Part shown: positions 9,981 through 18,558 of the stretch, piece after piece | How positions within the stretch are numbered: the stretch's first letter is position 1 | How the letters are laid out: each line of letters opens with the position of its first letter | NCBI RefSeq assembly: GCF_901000735.1 | Contig: NC_081550.1 | Coordinates: forward strand, 10,530,289-10,594,288 | Source of the DNA: Corylus avellana | Taxonomy: Eukaryota > Streptophyta > Magnoliopsida > Fagales > Betulaceae | Length of the DNA: 64,000 nt | Direction of reading: 5' to 3' | Notes under the pieces: generated by a model | Database searches by the model: none | What the model saw: only the letters and a program-made list of their open reading frames with translations | Told to the model about the DNA's origin: nothing | Position numbers and translations under genes: made by a program

Positions 9981-11191
9981 AAGGCCATTCCTTGGACGTC
10001 GACTCCCGAAGGTGCCCGTCAGACCGAAGATCCTACCAATGTCGCTTCTACGAGTAACACCTCGGTGAAGCCTTCTACAATTGACTAGTTGATCGGGACG
10101 CCTCTATCCGATCTGGGCGGCAAGTTGCTTGGGAACCTTTTTAGTGTCCTAATGGATTTAGTCCCCTCGGAGAGCTTGACACGTACCCGCGACCATTCTC
10201 CCCAAGACATGATTGGAGCGGATGATCTTCTATCAGCTCGTTGCAAGTATCTCCTTTCCTTGGTTTGAACTTTTGTTGCTTTAATGATCCTGACCCGCTT
10301 TCCAACTTCTTGTAGAGCGTTATGAAGTCAATTTGCCTTTACTAAGACTTTAGAAAGTTCCTACAAAACTCGGCCACGGAGACGGAGGAGTTGAAGAGAA
10401 AGCTGGCAGAGTCTGAAGCTGAGAACGTAAGACTCAGAGAGCTCATGGCTCCACAGGATAACGACCTTCTTCTTGCAGGTCAGCAATAGTCCCTACTGCA
10501 AACCGAGGCTAGTGCACGGATCTTGGGATTGACGGCCAAGCTGCAGGCTCTCCAAGAAGATCACGGACGGCTTCAAGAGGACCACTCCATAGTCAAGGAA
10601 GATCTAAGACAATTGGAGGAGAAGTGCTCAGAGAATGACTATCAGTATACAGAGCTATCCGGGCAGCTTGAAGAGGCCCAACTTAAGGCTTCGGCTCATC
10701 GGTCCAAAGCCAAGGAGTCGGATGTAAAGCTGAAGGTGGCCGAGACGAGGTTGGAGTTCTTTAAGGGCAAGCTTGACTGGGAGAGGAATCAACTGTGCGA
10801 GGTTAAGTACAAGTCTCGGAACTATCTCAAGTAGCTATCGTAGGCATCCTAGACCTGAGACCTAGGCTAGGCCTGAGGCTTTATCGTGGGCTTTGAGACC
10901 TTCCGAAGCTGGGCTTCTGACCCTTCTTGCTCTATTGACCTTGACATCGTTGATCCCAGAGACTATCCTCCTACCAATGGAGACATTGCAGAGATTGTTA
11001 GCCTCGGCCAGGAGCAAATGCCGAACGCCCCGGGGATGAGGGAGTTCGGCTTCAATCCTTTTAGTGACTTCAAGGAGGATGTACACTCGAGTAGTGTTGA
11101 CGCTTCGAATTCACAGGATTTGTTGGATAGTGTTGTCACTCCCGAGGCTAAGGATGCTGATACTCTGAGGCAAAGGATCTGTAATTTGTAA
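9981..11191 (+). pseudogene. Coiled-coil ORF of the gypsy element (putative gypsy-type transposon protein C-terminus), broken
   Basis: Two frames can be followed. The segment at about 10370-10834 is strongly heptad-like and Glu/Lys-rich (LQALQEDHGRLQEDHSIV, QLEEKCSEND, LSGQLEEAQLK), interrupted by stops near 10489 and 10834. A second frame from about 10886 reads GFETFRSWASDPSCSIDLDIV and IVSLGQEQMPNAPG, and ends at a TAA at 11189-11191. Plant proteins annotated as putative gypsy-type transposon proteins end in similar coiled coils, and I assign it on that resemblance. It is a structural or accessory ORF carried 3' of pol; its function is unknown. Confidence 0.5.
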
Positions 11192-11329
11192 TTATGAATG
11201 TAACTTTTCAAGATTTTAATGAGAAGAGAGTTTTTTCTTAACATTTGGTCTTGCTTGTTTTCTCTTCTCTTTTGGCAATCTATAAAAACAAACTGTAAGA
11301 GTTTAATTTTTATGACTTGCTTGGTTGAA

Positions 11330-11870
11330 TGCTTGGCAAAATGCTTGGCCTCGGGAAAGCACCTTTATGGTTGTATTTTACCGGGACAGTTTAGCCTTCG
11401 AATGAGCCTCTTTCCAAGGCTTTTCATTCTTAAAATGTTCTAAGTTCAGAAAGCGCCTTTATTGTTATATTTCTTGAACGTCTGCCTCGGGGAAGCGCCT
11501 TTGAACAATCCTTCTTCAGAGGCTTTATGTTCTCGCCTATATTTCTCGAGGTAGTTTAACCTTTGAACAATCCTACTTCAGAGGCTTTATGTTCTTAATG
11601 GGTTAAGTTCGGAAAGCCCCTTTACGGCTATATTTCACAAACGTCGCCCTTGGGAAAGCACCTTTACGGCTATGTTTCACCGAGGTGTTTTTAGCCTTAG
11701 AATTAACCTTCATAGAGGTTTTAAATTCTTATGTTGGGCTAAGTTTGGAAAGCGCCTGCTCCGCTATATTTCTCAAACGTTTATGCTCGGGAAAATGCCT
11801 TTACAGCTATATTTCTTGATAATTGTTTTTAGGTAAAGTGCCTTGTTAGCGGTATTTACCGAAGCATTGT
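11330..11870 (+). repeat. Degenerate tandem repeats in the element's 3' region
   Basis: About four imperfect units of roughly 140-155 bp each contain ctcgggaaagc, cctttacggctatattt and gaggctttatgttctta words (unit starts near 11347, 11490, 11646 and 11784). Non-coding tandem repeats between the coding region and the 3' LTR are usual in Tat elements. Confidence 0.6.
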
Positions 11871-11915
11871 TTGACATTGTAATTTCAAAAGATTCTTATT
11901 GACAAAGTACTTTTA

Positions 11916-12015
11916 NNNNNNNNNNNNNNNNNNNNNNNNNNNNNNNNNNNNNNNNNNNNNNNNNNNNNNNNNNNNNNNNNNNNNNNNNNNNNNNNNNNNN
12001 NNNNNNNNNNNNNNN
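11916..12015. other. Assembly gap (100 N) where the 3' LTR is expected
   Basis: 100 N lie directly after the 3' tandem repeats. The sequence beyond the gap does not resemble the 5' LTR. Confidence 0.99.
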
Positions 12016-12242
12016 AAAACTAAAAGATAATAATTAAAAGGGACACAAATATTATTTTGGGGTGCAAAACTAAAAAAAGAATTAAAAATGGTCACGAATA
12101 ATATTTTGTGAGGACAAATATATGATTTTTGGGGAGACAAATTTATAAAATTGGTATATTTGAAGGACATTGATGAAAATTTGTAAAATCGTGGGTCCGC
12201 CTCTATTAAGCACCAAAGTGCTTTCCTATTTGCTTGCACAAA

Positions 12243-12544
12243 GGGTTGTTTTGGGATTGCTGTTTCAATAAGAGCGATTTTAAAAATTGTGTTTTTAAAA
12301 AGTACGTTACTTTTTAAAATCGCAAAGGTGTTTGGTAAAACATGTTAAAAAGTTTTTTTTTTTTTTTTTATCAAAATTTGTTATGCGAAATTGTGATTTA
12401 GGTTTAAATTCACGCTTTTTCAAATTGTAGATTTTTTTTTCATATTTTAAAATAAGTGCTTTTTAAATTACAATGCCAAATGCCTTATGTTTTACAATAT
12501 ATTTTAAAAACGTAGATTGCAAAATCACAATTCCAAACGCACCC
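12243..12544. mobile_element. MITE (gggtgcgtttgg family, copy 1)
   Basis: The left end gggttgttttgggattgc matches the complement of the right end aattccaaacgcaccc, and the body is full of matching ttaaaa and aaatcgca words, making a long fold-back. It is flanked by AAA on both sides. A second family member is at 57512-57802 with a cleaner TTA duplication. Confidence 0.6.
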
Positions 12545-13249
12545 AAAAAGTGCTCGAAAATTATTTGTTTTTTTAGTTTATTTTGGTTGTTGACAGGACA
12601 CTCTCCTTATCTTTTGTTGTTTGCACTCAGCGAACAAAGTAGCTTGAAGGAACAATATTAGAAACACTTCAATTAATCCTCATGAATTTTTATTATTTTA
12701 TAATTATTTTTTAAACTTTAAAAACTCTAAATTTACTACATCGGACTTTTATTTTTTTGTAATGTGAAACTTTTATTAGGTTTTTTCGCTAAATCCTAAT
12801 AGAAGGGTATTAAAATTATTAAAATATCTCATTTAAAAAAAAATAAAGAAAAAAAAATTGCAAAGATTCGGGATTTAATAGAGTTTGCAAAAATATTTAT
12901 GCCTGAATTTTTTCAATTTTGTTTCCTTTTTTATAATAAAAATAAAAAAAAAATTAATTTTTTTACAAAGTTTAACAAAATGTTTTTTTTTAAAAAAAAA
13001 TAATAATAATAATGTTATTTAGTAGAGTCATACGTAGACTCGTATGACTGCCATACGACTATGTTGAAGTGAAAAAGAATATTAACCTTTAAATCAATAA
13101 AGTATTATAAAAATAAAAGTTAATAGCTGATATTTATTGTTACATTATTATAGTTATTTGACGGATGTACAAAAGTCTACTAAATATCATTTCTAAAGAT
13201 ACAAAAATAAATAAGAATACAAAAATCTAAAAGTTCAACGCACTTTAAA
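12545..13249. other. AT-rich spacer, no gene seen
   Basis: Homopolymer-rich sequence with many A and T runs. There is no frame with recognisable protein similarity and no clear repeat boundaries. Confidence 0.6.
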
Positions 13250-13932
13250 AAGTTGTTCAACTTTAAATTTTTCCTTTCTCAAAAAAATACTTAAAATTTT
13301 TCCTATATGTTGATCGTATAGGGCGTCAGGAATCAAGGGTTTTTGTCTAAGTATCAGACTATCATCACATGGGGTCCTCATTGCCACCCAACCCTTACCC
13401 AACCCAAGCCAACCCCCTCGATTTTGTATCACCACGCATGAGATACCGCAGTACAATTTTTATTTTCTTTTTTATAAAAGGTCAATTGTGATTATCTTAC
13501 CTAAACGTGATCATAGTAAAATTTATTTGTTGGGAGTCGTACAAGAGGAGCATAGACGATGGAAACCACAGATAACGATGAAAACCACAAGTGATCTTTC
13601 AAGTTTGACTGAACTATAACTTGACTCAACTCTACTTGGACGTCAATGAAAATTTAAGGCAGATATTAAGCATATGTGTAAATTTTTTATTGCGAAGATT
13701 CAAAACCATACCGTAATACATGTCCAAACTGTAAAAATATTTTCAAAATTAATAGTTATTAAATATTATTGTGTCTTGAGAATCTTTTAAAATTAAATGT
13801 TTTAAAGAGCATTGAATGAAGAGTCTCACATCGAAAAGAGAGAAAGTGAAGTTGACATTTATAGGACCCAACATACTTTAAGTTATTAAAAAAGCTTGGG
13901 TGTATACACTATACACTAGGGAAATGCTAGGT

Positions 13933-14048
13933 GTCTCCAAAGGGTAGCTCAATCGGTTGTGGACCACGTCTCATGAAGTGGAGGTCACTAGTTCGAATCC
14001 TCCCTCCCCCTTCCCTTGTGTGGACTGTGGACATGTCAATAAAAAAAA
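13933..14048 (+). mobile_element. tRNA-derived SINE
   Basis: The sequence contains an A box (tagctcaatcgg, 13955-13966) and, about 40 bases on, a B box (agttcgaatcc, 13990-14000) in tRNA-like spacing. A pyrimidine-rich tract follows, ending in an A-rich tail (aataaaaaaaa). It is flanked by an imperfect 13-bp duplication, ggaaatgctaggt at 13920-13932 and ggaaattctaggt at 14049-14061. The acceptor stem is not paired and there is no discriminator or CCA context, so this is a SINE, not a tRNA gene. Confidence 0.75.
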
Positions 14049-14065
14049 GGAAATTCTAGGTACTC

Positions 14066-14195
14066 TCCTAGTGTTCTTCTAGTGTCCTCCTAGTCCTACG
14101 TAAATATTATTTTATAAATAAAGAAATAAGAGCAACAACTGTCTTTTTTATTTTTTATAAAATAATATACACCTAGGACTAGGAGAACACTAGTG
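14066..14195. repeat. Fold-back inverted repeat
   Basis: The left arm (tcctagtcctacgtaaata plus ttattttataaa) pairs with the right arm (tttataaaataatatacacc plus taggactaggagaacactag) around a loop of about 45 bases. It starts directly beside the SINE's right target duplication. It resembles a small MITE. Confidence 0.65.
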
Positions 14196-14983
14196 CGAAG
14201 CACCGGACCCACACGCGCGTGGGCTGTGGGGCACTGGTGACGTAAGTTAATTGTAAAATCAAATTAACTTTGATCTAATGGTTATTATTAGATAATTATT
14301 TAATCTAACAGTCAGAATTAAGTGTTAGCTTGGGTAAGCAGTTCTCAGTTTAATTTCGAAATTATCTGAGCAGTTGAGTGAATAATTATCTCTAATTATT
14401 CAATTTATTTAAAATCTCTTCTCTATATTTTTTAATATATTATCAGAGTTTTTGTCTCTTGATAGAATAGAAAAATCGATATTTTTGGGTTTAATTTTCG
14501 TTTTGTGCATAACCCAATTAAATATAGAAGTTTTTTGGGCTCTATTGTATCGTAGAGAAATATTTGCTGCTACTCTCTTGCATGTCATATCTGGTGTGGG
14601 CAAATAATTTCTTAAGGAAAGTGACATTATAACACACCTTAGGAGCAATTTCATTTTCTGTATTTCCCCTATTTTTTTTACACAAACTACTTTCAAAATT
14701 TTCTTATACTATTGAACAATCACATATGGCACCGCAGTGCACCCTCTGTTTGTCCTACTCCCCACCGAAAGCACCTTAAAAAATGGTACATGCCATCACG
14801 CTTGCTAAAGGCAAGGTATCCATAAATACAACATCTTACTTACAACATAACATAGAAAGTTCAATGAATGAATTTTATTTTGTTGGTGTGGCCACTCTCG
14901 CCATAGAGATGGCTTGTGCGACCAACCCCATTTGCTGAGGGTGGCCACATGGGCCAACCCCTAGAGGTAGGAGTGGTTGTGCA

Positions 14984-15467
14984 TAGCAGTGGGTATCCAT
15001 TCGGTTCGGTAGAGCTATTTTCGATCGGTTAAATCGGTTAATTCAACGATTACATTTCGAGAATGATTTATTTTGAAAGTTTTGATTAAACGGATATTTC
15101 GATTAAAATTGGTTCGGTTAATTGGTTAACTGTGAGCTTTTTTAATTGGCCCAAAAATTGATTGTTTTGGGGGCCCAAATTGTTTTTTGGGCTAAATAAC
15201 TTATTGACCCAAACAAATTTTAAATTAGCTCATTAATTAACACAATAAGAATCCACCATACATATGTTCTACACTTCTACTAATAAATTGGTCATAGAAT
15301 ATTTATTATCAGTTAACCTACAAAAAAATTATTTATACCGATTAAATCACCGAACCGAACTTACGTCCGTATAAAAATTCTTAACCAATTACCGATAGAC
15401 TTCTGGCGGTTAATGTCGGTTCAGTTGCAGTCGATTGGCAATAAATGGTTAATTTGCCCACTCCCTA
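14984..15467. mobile_element. hAT-like non-autonomous element
   Basis: The termini TAGCAGTGGGTA and the complement of TGCCCACTCCCTA are inverted. Sub-terminal tcggtt and cggttaa words are repeated in both orientations, as in hAT elements. Comparison with copy 1 of the segmental repeat (ggccgcacaagccgctc near 3328) shows the uninterrupted site; the flanks here read ttgtgca and ttgcacg, so a short target duplication is likely but imperfect. There are no ORFs. Confidence 0.65.
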
Positions 15468-15990
15468 CATTGCACGAGCTGCTTGCCAATAGTAGTGGTG
15501 GCCACCGAGCCACCCAACCTACTTGAGGTGGCTTAGGCAACCATCCTCATTTGTTGAGGGTGATCACACGGGCCACCCTCTGATGGTAAGGGTGATTGTG
15601 CGGGCAACCCCAACAAGGGTGTAGGGATGGCTCCACAACCCTATTTCAATTTTCTTTTCAAAAATTTTAATTTTTTAAATAAAATAGAAATCATTTTTTA
15701 AACTGATGTAATAAAGATGCAAATATGGCATTAACGTGCCGCGGTTTTAAACAATTTATTTCAAAATCAATTCATAAGGCCTATTTACAACTCCAATAAC
15801 CCTATAAAAAATACAATGGCCCATTTTCATTTCTAATAGCCCAACTCCTTCCATTTTCTTCAAATAAAATCCTCCAAAAATTCTATATATATATATAAAA
15901 AAATAAAAAAAATGGCCCTTATTAGCAAATCTCCAAATCCTCTAATTCTCTCTCGTTTTCTCCGAGGGTTAAACGTCCATCAACAGAAGT

Positions 15991-16332
15991 GAGAGCTGAA
16001 GCTCTCTTTCTTTCCATTTAAAATCCTTCAAAAATGTTAATTGAAAGGCCACCAATTAAAGCTTTCCATTTGTCTTCCTCTAAGTGGCCATATAATCATG
16101 TCTTTTTACAAGTTAATCCTCCAAGCTTGTTAACTTCATTTGCATGCCAAGTACTTTTCCTTTTAGAATTAAAATTTGGCCTTTGCCCAAAAAAAAACCA
16201 TCTTCCTATTTTTTTACTTAAGTGGCCCGTCCTAAAAGGCACTTCCTTTTGGGCTTGGTCTTTACATTTTCAGCCCACTAGTATCCTCCCACTTTAGAAC
16301 AACAAGATGAGCCGATTTTGCACTCAACCTAA
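15991..16332. other. Spacer, no gene seen
   Basis: AT-rich sequence between segmental copy 2 and the Pack-MULE. An 87-codon frame here (from 16034) shows no recognisable domain and Leu/Phe-rich composition typical of chance frames. Confidence 0.5.
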
Positions 16333-16342
16333 CAATCAAAAT

Positions 16343-17251
16343 GGTTAAATACTAAAAACCCCCTTAGAATTTGAACTCTTTTATTTTTTACCCCTTAAGT
16401 TTTCATTTTTATTATAGAAAGTAATTGTGGTTTTCATAAAGACGAAAATTGTACCTCTATTAAAATTCCGTTACGTCAGTACCAATCAAATTGCGTCACG
16501 TGTCCTATAATTATTATTTTTTTTAAATAATTAAAAATATTAATTTTTATTAAAAAAATTAAAATTAAAAAAAAAATTAAAAACTGTGGCTGGCCACCCC
16601 CTTTGCCCATGGGGTGGCCCCGCCACCCCCATCTAGAAAGGACGGTTTGTTTGGCATTTTGGACAGCGAGTTTGAGAAGATCAGAGTTGATGGAGGCTAA
16701 TCCGATGGGCTCCTTTAGCTTTCTTTCTAGAAATTTAGCCAATGCCGCTGCCTTGTTCGTTCTCAATGGTCCTCCTGGGTGTGCCAATCTATAACCAAAA
16801 ATACAAAGCATAAAATTTGAAACCCTAAAAGAAGAGGAAGAGGAAGAGGAAGATGGGTGAAAGGGTAATTTTGAAGAATGAACTTGCCTGGGTTGGGAAC
16901 AAGGAGGTAGGGGTGGCAGGGGAATTGGCTGGCCATCCCCATGGTCAAAGAAGTTGGCTAGCCACCCCAATATTGAAGTCACCCCAAAATTTTTATTTTT
17001 TTTTTATATTTTGACAAAAAAAAATTATCAAGCATAATGTTTAAAAAAAATCAAATAATTAATTTTAGAACATGTGGTGCAATTTGATTGGTGCTGACGT
17101 GGCATTTCTATTAAGTTTTGGACAAAATTTTAACATAGGTATTATTTCTGTCTTTATAAAAACCACAGGTACTTACTGTAATAAAAATGAAAGCCTAGGG
17201 GGCAAAAAGTAAAGAGTTCAAATCTTAGGAGAGTTTTTAAGTATTTAATCC
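16343..17251. mobile_element. Pack-MULE-like element with long terminal inverted repeats
   Basis: About 170 bases at each end are inverted copies. The left part with gaatttgaactctttta, tcatttttattata and ccaatcaaattgcgtcac matches the complement of the right part with tgcaatttgattggtgc, taataaaaatga and agagttcaaatct. Perfect 10-bp duplications caatcaaaat flank it at 16333-16342 and 17252-17261. The interior is a ggtggcc-type GC-rich module surrounding an exon-like segment (separate entry). There is no transposase, so it would need one in trans. Confidence 0.85.
16640..16890 (-). pseudogene. Captured exon-like gene fragment in the Pack-MULE
   Basis: On the minus strand, 16788 down to about 16640 reads as a protein-like segment: PGGPLRTNKAAALAKFLERK then LKEPIGLASINSDLLKLA and VQNAKQT. 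Its composition is far more normal than that of its surroundings. It is preceded by a splice-acceptor-like ggttatag at 16796-16789 and, 99 bases upstream, by a cag|gcaagt sequence that would be a GC-type donor (16887). I cannot name the parent gene. The fragment looks like an internal exon with part of its intron carried by the element. Confidence 0.5.
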
Positions 17252-17261
17252 CAATCAAAAT

Positions 17262-18286
17262 CAAATCATTTTCATTTCTTTAGTTTTCCAAATAATTCCA
17301 TAATTCAGCTAAAAATTCTTAATAATTGAAATTAAAGCCTACAAAATAGTATCCATTAAATTAAAAAAATATATATCACAATGATATTAAAACATTTATT
17401 TCTCTCAAAAATATTATAAATCTCACTTATCTTAATAATAAATTATTTATCTGATTTTACCCAATTTTTTTTTTCCAAAATTTTAGGGGTATTTTTGTCT
17501 TTTTAAAGACATTTTAGTCTTTTTGTGGAACAAAAGAAGTACATTGTAAATGTTTTGATAATTTGGTAGGGACATTAATACAACTTTGAGTTCAAAAAGA
17601 CATTGCAAATTGAATATTAGTGTGTGAAGAGTATGTGTACTTCTCATAATGTTTTTTTTATTGACCAATTTTTTTAGATGCCGCAAAACACTTGTAAAAT
17701 TTTTTAAATATTATTTTTTTTTAAAAAAAAAAAAACCAAAACAGTCTTGGTGAAGCGGATCTAATGTGTCATCTATTCAGTTTGGTCTGGCGTACTACTA
17801 AAAGCTTTTAAAGTTTTTACCTCTCTTTTGATTTTACCTCTAATATTAAAAAAACTTGCAACACCATCGCCAAGTTTCTATAATTGTTAATGTAGCCATT
17901 TTATTGACAAAATTTGTCTTTTCAGATGGGAGGAAGTTTAATGGCCACTCCTAAATTGGCCGATCAGCGATGGCCGAGATCACCTTAGGCCAAACAGTGG
18001 TGGCCCAAGGTTATGGGGGTGGTTTCATCCACCCAACACCTAGTCTAAAATGGGGGTGGTTGGAGACAAAGTTTTATGCTAAACTGGGTTGAAGGAACTT
18101 CCTTCAGTCCAATCTATAAAAATGACATGTGTTTTTTTTTAATAACATGTGAGATGGACATGAGTTTTAATATTATTTATTCTAATTTTGTTTTTGCTAT
18201 TATTTTTATAGACTTAGTTAGAAGAAACTCCTCAAACTTAGTTTGGAAGAAAACTCGATGGCCGGCCACCCCTTTTTTTTTTTCTT

Positions 18287-18322
<36 letters not shown>

Positions 18323-18420
18323 AGTTTCTTAATTTTTAATGAGGTATAAGGAGATGTGTCAGTTTTAATTTAAGTGAAAGAAATATGAAATTGTTAAATC
18401 ACATTAGGCAAAACAGAAGG
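17262..18420. other. Spacer with repeat fragments
   Basis: 17,490-17,650 matches the right half of the MITE at 2254-2580. 17,940-18,060 and about 18,260 carry ggtggcc/ggccaccc fragments. A (TA)n run lies at 18289-18319. No gene is seen. Confidence 0.5.
18289..18319. repeat. (TA)n microsatellite
   Basis: About 15 TA units, 270 bases upstream of the NSE6-like gene. Confidence 0.95.
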
Positions 18421-18425
18421 TATTT

Positions 18426-18502
18426 AACCCTAAACAATTTTGCCCTTTAAAGTTTGAAGGCGCCACACGGTTTGGAACTTTGGCGCTACTCTCACTATAA
18501 AA
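18426..18502 (+). promoter_or_regulatory. Core promoter of the NSE6-like gene: telobox-like word, E2F site and TATA box
   Basis: A TATA box tataaaa lies at 18496-18502, 57 bases before the ATG. Ten bases upstream of it, tttggcgc (18479-18486) is a perfect match to the plant E2F consensus TTTSSCGC. A second ggcgcc core lies at 18459-18464, and aaccctaaa (18426-18434) resembles a telobox. E2F sites mark genes switched on at G1/S, which suits a chromosome-maintenance gene. Confidence 0.6.
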
Positions 18503-18558
18503 TGTGGAAAAAGAGAGAATAGGGATTTTGTTGTGAGAGACAGAGAGAGGTGGCGAAT

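Larger units (their letters stand above)
4268..11915 (+). mobile_element. Decayed Tat-lineage Ty3/gypsy retrotransposon (3' end lost in a gap)
   Basis: The order is 5' LTR, primer-binding site, gag, aspartic protease, reverse transcriptase, RNase H and a second archaeal-type RNase H, then a gap, then a coiled-coil ORF and degenerate tandem repeats. A second RNase H after the usual one is a hallmark of the Tat branch of plant Ty3/gypsy. All frames carry stops or frameshifts. The integrase is not visible and would fall in or near the 9881-9980 gap; the 3' LTR would fall at the 11916-12015 gap. The assembler may have collapsed repeats at both places, so real length and completeness are unknown. 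Confidence 0.8.
13250..15990. repeat. Copy 2 of the segmental repeat (partner 480-3890)
   Basis: It shares with copy 1 the blocks at 13300-13700, 14745-14840, 14890-14980 and 15480-15985 in the same order. Unlike copy 1 it lacks the LINE RNase H fragment and the right terminal inverted repeat. It has gained the SINE (13933-14048), the fold-back (14066-14195) and the hAT-like insertion (14984-15467). Confidence 0.65.

Noticed and set aside
13950..14010. tRNA-like sequence
   Set aside because: A and B boxes are present but acceptor and anticodon stems do not pair and an A-rich tail with flanking duplication follows; it is a SINE.
16034..16297. 87-codon frame
   Set aside because: No recognisable domain, Leu/Phe-rich, no splice or promoter context.
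18550..18558. GTG as start of the NSE6-like gene
   Set aside because: Plant nuclear genes use ATG; the ATG at 18559 is in frame and follows the TATA box at a suitable distance.
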